Shown: piece after piece, positions 8,685 through 19,600 of the stretch | How positions within the stretch are numbered: position 1 is the stretch's first letter | Layout: each line of letters opens with the position of its first letter | NCBI RefSeq assembly: GCF_019457535.1 | Contig: NZ_CP080417.1 | Span: 1,426,001 to 1,490,000, forward strand | Origin: Shewanella halotolerans | Lineage (GTDB): Bacteria; Pseudomonadota; Gammaproteobacteria; Enterobacterales; Shewanellaceae | Direction: 5' to 3' | DNA length: 64,000 nucleotides | The notes under the pieces: generated by a model | What the model was told of the DNA's origin: nothing | The model's database searches: none | The model's input: the letters and a program-made list of their open reading frames with translations, nothing else | Translations under genes and position numbers: made by a program

Positions 8685-11600
8685 TTAGGCTTCTTCGATG
8701 CAGATGGCGATATCGCTCACCTCGTAGATCCGCAGGCCATCCTTACTCAGGCTGGCATTGCCGGTGATCACCAGTTTGCCTGCGTCCTCTTTGACCGAGG
8801 TGATGCTCACATCCATCGACATCTGTTTGTTCAGTGGGTTGATCTGACCGCGATACTTCCACTTGATGTTGGAGAGGATCTGGCCAAATTTCGGATTGGT
8901 GAACCCGGCGCCCAAGTCTTTGCTGATGGCATAAGTCTGCATGGTTTCTATGATGGCTTCAACGCCTAATGAGCCCGGCATCACAGGATCCTGATGGAAG
9001 TGGAACTGAAAGAACCAGTCGCTCGGATCTATGGTGCGCTCGGCGTAGAGGTAGCCCAGGCCGTGGGTGCCACCGTTATCGACGATCTCGACGCTGTCGA
9101 TAAAGTTCAGCTGACCGCCCGCCAGGCGGTAGTGGGGCTGGCCCGCCGGTGCGTTGAAGTGACGATTCTGTTTGTCCAGCAGGTTGACCTTGATATCTGG
9201 TGTTATCCCCTTGGCCTGATGCCAAGGCTGAGTGACCTTACCATTGTCTAATCCCAGCTGATCTTTAAGCGCCTCGGCCTTGAAATAACCGAATACAGCT
9301 GTGCCACGATAGAAGGGTTCACCATCTGTGCTCAGCTCGAAGCTAAAGCTCTGAATGATGTTGGTGCCCGCCATCACGGTTGAGAGCAGGCGCGAGTCGT
9401 TGACGATCGTCTTGCCGCGAAGATCCACCTGACGCAGCAGTTCGCCACTACCGTCTAAGTTGCGGAAGAAGAGCTCGAGACCAGGGAAACCGAGTGTGGT
9501 GCCCATGTAGCCCGAGATAAAGCCGTTTGGCTGCAGGGCGATCTCCATCATCACAGAGTAGGGCATCAGCGCCTGATGGCTGTTGGCATCGAAATACCAG
9601 GCATTCTTGGGGACCTCATATTCGGCAATACAGCTGGCAGGGTGCTTGAAGTCGCCGCGCTGGCCGTTAACCTCTATCACCCGGGTGGTGAGCTGCAGAT
9701 CACCACAAGGAGTGCGCGGCGGGATCATGCCGCGGTAGATGGCAAACTCTGGGCCGAAGCACTTCTCGATATCGCCGGTGGCGAATTCGAACAGATGATA
9801 GGGCGTAAAAGGCACAGTGTCGGGTACCCGGTTAGGGTAATCTGGCGTGACTGGCGCCTCCACGTGCGTCAGCGGGATCACCCCCTTGTTAGGCGCAGCG
9901 CTGAGCTCGGGGATCTGAGCCATTAGCGGTGCGTTGGCTGATGCACCTTGAACCTTTTTGGCTTGTGCCGCCTCGGTTGGCTTTTCGTTGGTAGATTTAG
10001 TATCGAGATCTGGATAGCGGGTGCACTCAGATTCCTCTTTGATCATGACCCCTAGGTTTTGGAAGTCGACCACCACCTTGCCATTTAGCAAAATATCGAT
10101 ATTCGCCTTGGCGTAAGGGCGCGGGCTGAAGCCTATCTCGGTCACCTCCATGCGGTAGGTGAGGCGGGCCGATTGCGGGATCACCTGGCCGCGACAACGC
10201 ACCTTCTGCGAGGCATTCTCCAGAGGCTGGAAACGACCATTTTGGGTCTGGGTGTGCATGCCAAGGTGCAGCATGTAGAACTGTAGCAACTGGCCACAAC
10301 CCTCGGCCATGAGGGAGCCGGCCATCACCTGATCGTCCTTGAAGTGGCAAGGGAAATACCAGTGGTTTGGCTCTAGCTGCTTATGGCCTTCTACCAGGCC
10401 AAGGCCCCAGGCGCCGCCGTTTCTCTCTACCTTGCTGACCTCTTCGATCATCAAGAACTTCTCCGAGGCGAAGCAGAGTGAGGGTTGTGCCGGGCCTGCG
10501 TGGGATGGACCGAAACAGCCTTGAATATCGGCCGACAACAGCTTGTGGATGTCGCCATAGCTGAATTGGGTGCGCGGACAGTCCAGGAGTGGATTAAAGG
10601 TCTGCTTGGTGGCGCGGCTGCGAGCCAGCAGCTCCTCTTCGGTGCGGATCACCCCTTTACCGTCGGCCAGTTCGGCGTCGGTGAAGAAACCGGCGCAGCC
10701 GCCATCCATCTTGAGGATCATGGTATCGCCGACGAAACATTCGTAGGAGAAGAAGAACAGCAGGGTATCGCCATTGCGGGCGAAGTTGTTGATCTTAATC
10801 TCATACCTTAGGGTATCGCCACCGCGGGGGAGATCCCCTAAGAAGGTGAGGGTACAGTCAAGCAGGCGATAGACTCGCTCGCCCTTGTTCTCAAAGTCTA
10901 TGCCCAGGTAGCTAATTAGCATGAGGTCGCACTGGCCCGATTCCACTGCGACCGCCCAGGGGATCTGACCGTCCACCAGGTAGGGGGCGTCGACGGGAAT
11001 GTCGTATTCCGTGGTCATGGTGCTGGGCTTATATTCGCCCAGTTTGGCGTCCAGCTTGGTGACCCTGGATACCAGCAGATAGTCAGTGGTCGGCAGGCGC
11101 ACACGGCGTGAATAACTGTCGATGACGTCATACTCTGGGCCGAATACTTTGGCAATATCCCCCTCGGCGTATTCCACCAGATCATGATAGTCCCAGATGC
11201 AGGGCTTATGGGCTGGAACTGGCGCGCGGTAGGGCGCGACCAGATCATGCCTTGGCCTGAGTGGCATTTGGGTGACGCTTGAGGCCGCAGCTGACGCCGA
11301 TGGGCTACCTATGGCTTGGGCCAGTTGCTGCTTAAGCAGCAGGTCGGCCACTTTCAGGCCTGATTCACGGCTCTTGAGGAAAGCGAGATGGGCCTGACGG
11401 GCCTTTTGTTGATTGTCATGAAAGGCGCTGAGATCAGGGTTGCTGATCGGTGAGCCTGGTGGCTGAGCTGAATGCTGGGTCATAGTGGGTAAGTTACCTG
11501 TTGCATCGTCTGTCATCGACGGCGTGGCAAACTGTGATTCTTGAGTCGTGTTCGAATTAACTTGGCCTAAATAGCTTATAAGCTTGGCCACTTTTTTCGG

Positions 11601-14468
11601 TTTAGTCTGAACTTGTCCATTGGCCGCGGCCAACTTGTCTTGCAGCGCTGACAGTTGCGTCAGCGGCTGGGTCAGTATGTGGTCTATGATGCCGCGTCCA
11701 CCCAGGGTGACCCGCTTGATCAGGCTACGCCCCTCATGGGTGGTGAGATCCTGGTCTAGCCTTTGGGTCAGCGCGCTGCGTTGGGCATGAGTTTGAGTAA
11801 GGTGCACCAAGGCGCTCTGATCTTCGCTGAAGTTGGCGACCAGGGCATTGTCCGCGTTTTCTTGTGTCATGCGCAGCAGTGTGGCGATAAGGCTGGTCAT
11901 GCCGGCGGCGGCAAAGCTGTGGCCCAGTTGTTGGTCGCTCTGCACCAGACGAGCCTGCGCCGTAGGCAGCTCTGCTATCAGCTGTTGGGGCTGATGCAGG
12001 CTGCAAGGCGCCACATTCATCTCGACCAGTGAGATCTGATCGGCATCTGTGCCATTGAGGGTCAATAGCTCATCGCACAGGCGCGCTAATTGATGCTGAG
12101 GCCCAAAATTGAGGCTCTCTATCTTGCCATAGGCGCTAGCGCCACGCTGGCTTTGGTGGGATGAGGTTTCCAGCACCAGGGCGCCGGCGCCTTCCGCCAG
12201 TCGCCAGCCGTTTGGATGGCTTTGACTGGCCACGGGGGCGATAGCATTTTTCAGCATCACCTGCTCCAGGCTGCCACAGAGATCGACCGCGGCGATCACC
12301 ACGGCATCAAGCTGCTCCTGCACCATGATATTTTCCGCCACATCCAGGGCGCGGCCTACTGATTGCTCGCCAGCGGAGATGGTGAAGGCCGGACCGCTGA
12401 AGTCCCACAGGGAGGCGATACGCGAGGCCATGATGTTGCCGATAAAGCTGGTGTATTGGTTTAGCTTGGCGGCGTCGAGCACGCTGTCCATAGCCAGGGC
12501 CTCAAGCTCGCGATACTGGCTGTCGATCAGGCTGGCGCCCATGGCATCCAGACTCTGTTTGAGCTGAGTGTGCAGGTTTACCCGGCCGCGGAACTGGTGC
12601 AGTTCCAGCTCTGTCTCCATAGCGACCAAGACGGCCACTTTTTGCCCTGGCTGTAACGCTGCGTCGCGTATGGCTTCGTCGGCGACTTTCATCAGCATCA
12701 GCTGTTGGCCGATAAGGCGATCGTCTTCATTGGGGGGGAGTTTAAAGCGCAGAAAATCCAGCTCGAAGCTATCTACATAGGCGCCTTGGGGGGCCGAGTT
12801 CAGGCCAAATTGCGCTAGCAGTTCTGGGTGCTGATCTAACCCTTTCCAGCGCGCTGGTGGCAGGGGCACAAAGGCCTCTTGTTCTTGGCGAATACAGGTG
12901 TCGAGTGCGTTAATGCTGCCAAGTGGGCCAAGATGCGCCGCAATACCACTGATCACAAATTGCGGTGTCGAGCCATTGTGACAAGGCGCAGTTAACTGCG
13001 GCGATGTCGCTGTGGTTGAAGGCTCGCACTCTGTGGGTGTATAGGATTCTAACAACAGATGGGCATTACAGCCGCCGAAGCCAAATACCGACACCCCGGC
13101 CAGGCGCGTTTGATTATCGACCTTGACCGGCCAAGGCGTCACTTGACTGGGTAGGGTATGAGCGCCAAATAGGCCGTTTGGCGATTCGATGGCCTCACTG
13201 AGGTTGATGCTTGGGGGCAGCTGGCCCTGATTCATGGCAAAGATCATCTTCATGATCCCTGGCATGCCCGCGGCGGTCAGCAGGTGGCCAAGGTTAGACT
13301 TGGCAGAGCCTATCATGGGCGCGCTTGCACCTTGGAGCCTAGGGGCAAAAAATTGCTCCATGGAGGCCAGTTCTACCTTGTCTCCCAGCGGAGTGCCCGT
13401 GGCGTGGCATTCGATCACTTCGATATGTTTAGGATCGACGCCACTGTGGCGATAGGCACGCTCGAAGGCCTTGATCTGCCCCTTACTGTTGGGGCTGAGT
13501 ACAAACTGGCCCTTGCCGTCGTTAGACAGGCCGATGCCGCTGACGATGGCGTAGATCTTATCATTATCACGCACGGCGTCTTCGAGGCGTTTGAGTGCCA
13601 GTACCCCGGCGCCTTCTCCGGCAAACAGCCCCTTGGTATTGCGATCGAAGGGGGCCGAGAAGCCATGCTCTGGGTAGGCGTGGAAGATGGAGAAGCCCAT
13701 GTTGATGAAGAAGGGATCTGCGCCGGAGACGGCGCCTGCCAACATGAGATCGGCCTTGCCTGTGTTGAGATAGTCACAGGCCAGTTTCAGCGAATAGACA
13801 GAGCTGGCGCAGGCGGCATCCAGGCTAAGTTGAACGCGCCCAAGGCCAAGGGCATCGGCCACTAGCTTAGAGGCGTTGTGGGCGATGGCACCATTGGCAA
13901 CGTCTAAGGTGTTGGCTGCGGGTCGATGGGCGTTATAGTCGCTCAGGCTGAAGTCTGGGCAGGCCAGCTTCTGCTTAAGGGCTTTTTCTACCGCCTTATG
14001 GTAGAGGGGCAGAAACAACTCATTCGATTTTGCCGTAGGGAAAGAGAGGGTGCCCATGATGATGCCGCAGCGCGATAGCTGAGGAGAATCCAGGGCAATG
14101 CCCGCATCGAGCAGGGCATTGCGACTGGTGTCCAGCGCCCACAGCAGGCTATCGTCCATCCCCTTAAGTTGTTCGGGCGGCAGTTTATAGCCATAGGGAT
14201 TAAAGTGAAAATCTTCAATATACCCGCCCTTGTCGCAGTAGAAGCGATCGGCCTCGCCCTGCTCGCCACGATAGTCGGCTAAGTGGGCGCCGAGCTTGTC
14301 ATCGCTGAGTTGGGTGCGAGAGTCGCGTTTGTCGAGCAGGTTTTGCCAAAACTGCTTAGGGGTCTTTGCGTCCGGGTAGAGGTTTGCCAGACCCACGATG
14401 GCAATCTTGCCATGACCTCGGGTCTTTTGGGGCACTTGTTTGGCAGAAGGCGCTTCATTTGAAGGCAT
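8685..14468 (-). CDS. pfaC: PfaC, PUFA synthase KS-CLF-DH-DH subunit
   Basis: The 1927-residue multidomain protein has, in order, a ketosynthase (residues about 20-480, active Cys220 in DAACASS, His in ECHATGTP and in KSNLGHLL), a chain-length-factor domain (about 500-960, where the Cys position is replaced in SAGEQSVG), and two FabA-like dehydratase/isomerase regions (about 1090-1500 and 1550-1927). The last two carry HFKDDQVMAGSL and HFHQDPVMPGSL. The dehydratases place the cis double bonds. The start overlaps the pfaB stop as TAATG, with the ribosome binding site GAGGAAG inside pfaB, so translation is likely coupled. Length and order match other EPA synthases. Confidence 0.97.
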   Translation of the reverse strand: MPSNEAPSAKQVPQKTRGHGKIAIVGLANLYPDAKTPKQFWQNLLDKRDSRTQLSDDKLGAHLADYRGEQGEADRFYCDKGGYIEDFHFNPYGYKLPPEQLKGMDDSLLWALDTSRNALLDAGIALDSPQLSRCGIIMGTLSFPTAKSNELFLPLYHKAVEKALKQKLACPDFSLSDYNAHRPAANTLDVANGAIAHNASKLVADALGLGRVQLSLDAACASSVYSLKLACDYLNTGKADLMLAGAVSGADPFFINMGFSIFHAYPEHGFSAPFDRNTKGLFAGEGAGVLALKRLEDAVRDNDKIYAIVSGIGLSNDGKGQFVLSPNSKGQIKAFERAYRHSGVDPKHIEVIECHATGTPLGDKVELASMEQFFAPRLQGASAPMIGSAKSNLGHLLTAAGMPGIMKMIFAMNQGQLPPSINLSEAIESPNGLFGAHTLPSQVTPWPVKVDNQTRLAGVSVFGFGGCNAHLLLESYTPTECEPSTTATSPQLTAPCHNGSTPQFVISGIAAHLGPLGSINALDTCIRQEQEAFVPLPPARWKGLDQHPELLAQFGLNSAPQGAYVDSFELDFLRFKLPPNEDDRLIGQQLMLMKVADEAIRDAALQPGQKVAVLVAMETELELHQFRGRVNLHTQLKQSLDAMGASLIDSQYRELEALAMDSVLDAAKLNQYTSFIGNIMASRIASLWDFSGPAFTISAGEQSVGRALDVAENIMVQEQLDAVVIAAVDLCGSLEQVMLKNAIAPVASQSHPNGWRLAEGAGALVLETSSHQSQRGASAYGKIESLNFGPQHQLARLCDELLTLNGTDADQISLVEMNVAPCSLHQPQQLIAELPTAQARLVQSDQQLGHSFAAAGMTSLIATLLRMTQENADNALVANFSEDQSALVHLTQTHAQRSALTQRLDQDLTTHEGRSLIKRVTLGGRGIIDHILTQPLTQLSALQDKLAAANGQVQTKPKKVAKLISYLGQVNSNTTQESQFATPSMTDDATGNLPTMTQHSAQPPGSPISNPDLSAFHDNQQKARQAHLAFLKSRESGLKVADLLLKQQLAQAIGSPSASAAASSVTQMPLRPRHDLVAPYRAPVPAHKPCIWDYHDLVEYAEGDIAKVFGPEYDVIDSYSRRVRLPTTDYLLVSRVTKLDAKLGEYKPSTMTTEYDIPVDAPYLVDGQIPWAVAVESGQCDLMLISYLGIDFENKGERVYRLLDCTLTFLGDLPRGGDTLRYEIKINNFARNGDTLLFFFSYECFVGDTMILKMDGGCAGFFTDAELADGKGVIRTEEELLARSRATKQTFNPLLDCPRTQFSYGDIHKLLSADIQGCFGPSHAGPAQPSLCFASEKFLMIEEVSKVERNGGAWGLGLVEGHKQLEPNHWYFPCHFKDDQVMAGSLMAEGCGQLLQFYMLHLGMHTQTQNGRFQPLENASQKVRCRGQVIPQSARLTYRMEVTEIGFSPRPYAKANIDILLNGKVVVDFQNLGVMIKEESECTRYPDLDTKSTNEKPTEAAQAKKVQGASANAPLMAQIPELSAAPNKGVIPLTHVEAPVTPDYPNRVPDTVPFTPYHLFEFATGDIEKCFGPEFAIYRGMIPPRTPCGDLQLTTRVIEVNGQRGDFKHPASCIAEYEVPKNAWYFDANSHQALMPYSVMMEIALQPNGFISGYMGTTLGFPGLELFFRNLDGSGELLRQVDLRGKTIVNDSRLLSTVMAGTNIIQSFSFELSTDGEPFYRGTAVFGYFKAEALKDQLGLDNGKVTQPWHQAKGITPDIKVNLLDKQNRHFNAPAGQPHYRLAGGQLNFIDSVEIVDNGGTHGLGYLYAERTIDPSDWFFQFHFHQDPVMPGSLGVEAIIETMQTYAISKDLGAGFTNPKFGQILSNIKWKYRGQINPLNKQMSMDVSITSVKEDAGKLVITGNASLSKDGLRIYEVSDIAICIEEA

Positions 14469-16603
14469 TAGACTTCCTCTTGAAATAGGGGATTGGCGAG
14501 CGGTGGCTCATCTTGAGCGCTGCACTGTTGCAGCTTAGCCAGTTCACGCTTGAGTCCAAGTTGCAGCACAGTGAGGCTGACGGGAACTCTGTGGCTGATC
14601 AGTGTGCCCAAGGCTTTGAGCAGGGTGATCGCCTCGTTTGCGCCGCGGGCATTGACCGGCACGCTGACGTGGGGTGTCTCGCTGGCTTTTAGAATTTTAT
14701 CTATCAGGGTGCAGTTTTGTCTGTCGGCACCGACCTCGACAAATAGCGCAGCGCCCTGATGGGTTGCGCTCTGGATGAGCGACTCAAAATCGAGGCGATG
14801 ACAGAAGGTCTTGGCTATCGAGGTAGCGATAGCTTCGGCGCTCAGGACCTGAGTCTCGTTGACGGCGCCATCTTGGCCATCGATGAGGCTGGCGGCGCTG
14901 ATAAATTTGACCGGATGCTCGGCGGCCTCGGCCATGATCGCCTGATGATAGAAGGCCTGCACCTGCGACTGCAGGCTTAAGGCTGGTGGCGTGTGCATGG
15001 CAGTCACGCGATTAGCGGCTATGCCACGCTTACCCAGTTCCTGTAACAGGGCCTGGCAACTGGCCTGACAGCCAGCGATCACGCAGGTATCCCCCTGGGT
15101 GATGGCAAGATAGGCTCTGGGGTAACGCTCCAGCAAAGGCTGAATATCATCGCCTTGGCATCGCACCAGAAAACTGTTCCATTCGAGAGGGTCGTTCTCT
15201 GACAGTTGCCAGTGACGACGAACCGCCTTGAGCGGACCTGAGATCTCCTCGGTAAACAGCGGATCGCTCAGGGTCTTATCGATCAAGCTATGGGGATCTT
15301 GCCACACATCCAGGCTGGCCCACATGGCGGCTTCACCCATGGAGTAACCCAGGGCAAAGTGCGGCTGCACTGCAAATTCATCCACCAGGAGCTTGGTCAG
15401 CAGGTAGCTGGCGCCCACACCGGCAATGGCCATCTTGCTTAGAGGCATCTGCTGAGAGTCGGCCTTCTCTTCTTGGTAGATCATATCGGCCTGCAGCATC
15501 GCCTTGAGATCTCCTTGCTGCTGCAAGCGGCTAAACAGGGCCGGAAAGTAGCTGTGCAGTTCATGCAGCATATCTGGGTAGATGGTGCCAACGCCGGGAT
15601 AAACGAAGGCCAGCTTGGCCTGACCCAGCGGCGCGGCGCTGAAATAGCTACCCGATGGCGTGCGGTATTCCCCTTTCTCCTTACAGACCTTGGCCAGCGC
15701 CTGGCTCATGGCGGTGATCTCCTGCCCAAGCGCCTCGATACTTATGGCCTGTAGACAGATCACAAAACGTGTCGGGCCGCTGGTGACAAAGGCATCGAGA
15801 TTTTGCTGCATCAGCTCAATGATCGCCATCTCCCGCGCTAAGGGCTCGGTCTGAGATAAGGCGAGCTTATCCAAGGCCGCCGCCAGGGCCCAGAGCCCTT
15901 GGTTGAGCGCGGCTTCACTGCTACCGGGTAGCAGAAAGAACAGCTGGCTGGCCGACAGTAGCGAACGCGCCTTGAGTCGACCTGTGCCTTGTGTCAGCAC
16001 CATGGCCAGATGAGTTTGCGCTATCCTTTGCTGAGGCTGGGTATTCTCCAGGGTAAGCGTCGCTACTCGCCCTTGATAGGGCTCGGTAAACCAATAGTGA
16101 CGCCGACTCTCTGAACGCCTAATGGTTCGCTGTGCAATATCAGCGATCAGGCGACACAAGGCGTCGAAGCCCTTGTTCATGTCATTGATATGCACTCTGC
16201 ACTGAACACTATCCGGTTGGCGTTTGGCCTGTGCCAGCGCGCCTTGCAGTGCACTGCTCTGGTTTTGACCATATTGCAGCGCCGCCAGATGGGCATGAGG
16301 GTGCAGCTTGTGCTGCGCCGCCTTGAGCGCTGGCATCATTAGCAATGTTTGCTGGGCGCCTTGCAGGCAAACCAGATCGCCTGTGGTGACCCAGCTCACT
16401 GCCTGCTCTAGCGTCTGAGTCAGCTTATTCTCAGTAAGGTCTGTCTCAGTTTGATCAACTTGCAGCTCTCGAACGGGCTGATTGGCTAAGGTGTCGGGCA
16501 AGGCGGCATCTTTTGGCAACAGCAAGAGGGCGACCCGCAGTGAAGTAGCGCCTTCGCTGTTCGCGTTAGCATTGCTTACCTTTTGGCCAAACTCCTGGGT
16601 CAC
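14468..16603 (-). CDS. pfaB: PfaB, PUFA synthase acyltransferase subunit
   Basis: The 711-residue protein carries one acyltransferase domain, with the nucleophile Ser421 in GYSMGEAAMW and LAFVYPGVGT about 80 residues earlier. PfaB is held to influence which final product (EPA or DHA) the synthase makes. The N-terminal 200 residues resemble a degenerate ketosynthase-like region and show no catalytic motif. The start is GTG at 16603 and its bases GTGA contain the pfaA stop TGA; GAGGAGG lies 8 bases before it. The stop overlaps pfaC by one base. Confidence 0.95.
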   Translation of the reverse strand: MTQEFGQKVSNANANSEGATSLRVALLLLPKDAALPDTLANQPVRELQVDQTETDLTENKLTQTLEQAVSWVTTGDLVCLQGAQQTLLMMPALKAAQHKLHPHAHLAALQYGQNQSSALQGALAQAKRQPDSVQCRVHINDMNKGFDALCRLIADIAQRTIRRSESRRHYWFTEPYQGRVATLTLENTQPQQRIAQTHLAMVLTQGTGRLKARSLLSASQLFFLLPGSSEAALNQGLWALAAALDKLALSQTEPLAREMAIIELMQQNLDAFVTSGPTRFVICLQAISIEALGQEITAMSQALAKVCKEKGEYRTPSGSYFSAAPLGQAKLAFVYPGVGTIYPDMLHELHSYFPALFSRLQQQGDLKAMLQADMIYQEEKADSQQMPLSKMAIAGVGASYLLTKLLVDEFAVQPHFALGYSMGEAAMWASLDVWQDPHSLIDKTLSDPLFTEEISGPLKAVRRHWQLSENDPLEWNSFLVRCQGDDIQPLLERYPRAYLAITQGDTCVIAGCQASCQALLQELGKRGIAANRVTAMHTPPALSLQSQVQAFYHQAIMAEAAEHPVKFISAASLIDGQDGAVNETQVLSAEAIATSIAKTFCHRLDFESLIQSATHQGAALFVEVGADRQNCTLIDKILKASETPHVSVPVNARGANEAITLLKALGTLISHRVPVSLTVLQLGLKRELAKLQQCSAQDEPPLANPLFQEEV

Positions 16604-19600
16604 TGCGTCGCCTCCTCGTTGGCCGTTTCACCGCGCGCGCCGTGTGGCACGAAGGCGGCATTGAGGGTTGAGCTGATGGTGTTCCTGGCTCCTTTCATCA
16701 GGGCGCTCAGGCGGCCATCTTGGTGGTAAAGCGCCACATCGGCCGTCAGGCTTCTGCGATTGCTCTTGACCACGTTCAGCTCGATATAGCCGGTTTCGCC
16801 GCCGTGCATCGGCTGCACACTGATGAACTCGTCGATGGCCGATGGCAGACTGGCCGCCCCATAGCTGAGCCTTGCCCAGACCAACATGGCTTGGAGCAAG
16901 AGATCTTCGGCAAAAGGCTGACAGCCTGCGCTGCTTAGGCTAGGTACAAACTCGCCGCAGTCGGCTTCGCGCACCTGGGGCAGGCTAACAGAGGCAATAA
17001 GCCCCTGCTCATCGAACCTCAATACCTTATCCAATCCCTGCAGTCTTGGCCCATGAAACAGGGTGCCGTCACTGTAGAGCGTGCTGGCATCGGTGACCGC
17101 CTCGCCATTGTACTGCCCCTCGAAGGCCTTGATTGGCACCGAGCTGTCCTCGCTATCCATCAAACCAAGGCTCGCCTGGTACTGCGGCCGTCCCTCGCTG
17201 CTGATTGAGGCCTGAATGGCCGTGAGGCTATCGCCTGTATATTCAGGGGTTAGCGTAAGCACTAAGGTTTGCGGCGCTTCGGTGTCGAAAATAATGCCTT
17301 TGAGCAGCTTATAGCTGCGCACCTTTACCGGAGCGCCAATGTGCGCCCGAGCGGCTTCACGCATCCATTGGATAGCACAAACCGTCGGTAATACCGGGTT
17401 ACCGCCGATCACATGGTCTGAGACAAAGGCCATGGCCGCGGGCGTTAACTGGCGCGTCAAGGTGACAGGCGGCAGCGGATGCTGTGCGACGTGCACCTCA
17501 TCCGCATCAGGCTTTTTTACTGAGCTTGCCTCATCGGCTTTAGCTGTGTTGCCTTGCATATCACTGCCTACCAGCAGCTGCGCGCCACTTGGGCTTAGCA
17601 ACTTGGTGGCAAACAGCTCGGCACCCGCCTGCAGTGGGATCACATAGACGCCGCGATCGACAAACATCTTCTTCAGCGCAGGATTGACCATGCCGCCATC
17701 CCAAGGGCCCCAGTTAAAGCTCATCACCTTGGTCTGCTCGTTTAGCTGAGTCAGTTGCAGTGCCGCCTTGTTGAGGATCTCGTTCGCCATGGCGTAGTCA
17801 CTCTGGCCTGTGTTGCCATAGAAACCTGCCGCCGAAGAGAAGAGGGCAACCAGTTTAAGCTGGGTCATATCAAGTACAGATAGCAGGGCTTGCAAGCCTC
17901 TGACCTTAGTGCCATAAACACGCGCTAGCTCGTCGAGCTGCTTGTCTTGAATATGCTTATCGGCCAATACACCTGCGCCGTGGATAAGGCCAGTGATAGG
18001 GCTTATCTGGGTGATGATCCCCAGCGCATGGGTGATAGACTCGCTGTTGGTCACATCCATGGCGAGATATTCGGCCGATGCACCTACCGCCTCGAAGGCT
18101 TTCAGGGCGGCGTCAATCTCAAGGCTGCTCTTGATCGGCCAGATTAAGGCATCTATCTGCTTAGGCGTTGGCTTGTCACCGCTAGCCATAATATGGGCGA
18201 TAGCAGCCTGCTTGAGTTGATCGACAGACTTACCTTGTGCCCAGCTTGGTCTTTCTGTCGCCGAGAGATGTTGGCTGCGACCTGCTAGGATAAAGTGCGA
18301 CTGGCAGCGCTTGGCCAGCGCTAAGGCACATTTGAAGGTCACCCCTTTTGCACCCCCGGTCACCAGTATTTTATCTGAGCTATCTAGCTGGGATTCTGCG
18401 GTTTTTATCGCCGCTTCACCCGGCTGTAGCCGATTACGGCACAGTTTGCCGCCGGCATCGACACTGATACCGACCTCGTTAAGATCGCTGTCGCTGTCCA
18501 TGAGCTCCGCGAGTAGGGTATCGCCCAGCTGAGCGGCGCTCATCGTTGGGGCGAGATCCAGCGCGCGGCAGAACACCTCAGGCCACTCGTGGCTTAGTGT
18601 CTTAGTCAGGCCAGACAGTGCTGCCTGATTGAGCTCACTCTTGGCCAGCAGTTCAGGTGATAGGTAGCCGAAACCGCCATCGATACGGCTGACGCTGAAG
18701 AAACAGCGGCGTCCAGTTTGTTGACTCAGTTGACCATGCAGGTGCTTAGCCCATAAAAAGGCTGAGCTGAGATGGTTAAAGCCTGTCTCGGTTAGCGAAA
18801 GCGCTGGCGTGGCCTCACAGTCAGCCATGGGCTGCAGGTGAACAAAACCTGTGATAGCGCCATGCTCGGCCAGGATCTCAGCCATGCTCTCTTGAATGTC
18901 GGCTTCGCTTAACCCTTTTGGCTGCACGCTAGACACGGCGCTGCTCAGCGGTGACTGTGGCATCCCCTGAGGAAGTCGCACCACCACGACATTGAGTCCT
19001 TTGTTGCTGAGTTTCTCGGCCAGTACCCCGGCATTGTGACCATCATCTTGGATCACCAGGGTAGCATTGGCGGCGAAACCCTCGGCATCTGGCTTCGCCG
19101 CTTCAAGCTTTTTTAGCGCCACCTCGCTGTGAGGCGGTAACTCGACTAAAGGTTGGGCGGAGATGGCTTGCACCTGGGGAACCGTAGCGCTCTCATCTTG
19201 CTTGCCCGTCGTTTCTGCCATAGCGCCCGCGGCAGCTTGTTGACCATGAGAGCCTGCGGCGGCTTGTTGAACAGGAGCGCCTGCGGCCGGCAGCTTGCTA
19301 TTCATGTAAGCGACGATTTCACCCAGGGTGCGGCACTCGGCCAGATCTTCTGGGTTGAGATCCGGGAGTCCCGGTAGCTCATCCTGCACTGTGCCTAAGA
19401 TCTCGACCCGTTTAATTGAGTCGATACCAAGGTCGGCTTCCATATCCATCTCAAGGGCCAGCATTTCAGTTGGGTAGCCCGTTTTATCGGCTACCACGCT
19501 CAGCATGGTCTGCTGCACCTGTGTTGATGACAGGCTATCAGTCGCATCAGAGCTTTGAACCTCTGGGCTGACTGTTGCGCCTGCGGCTGGCTGTTGGCTA

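Noticed and set aside
13284..13865. 193-codon frame antisense to pfaC
   Set aside because: It is a shadow of the KS domain frame, which has strong motifs; high-GC codons leave the opposite strand open.
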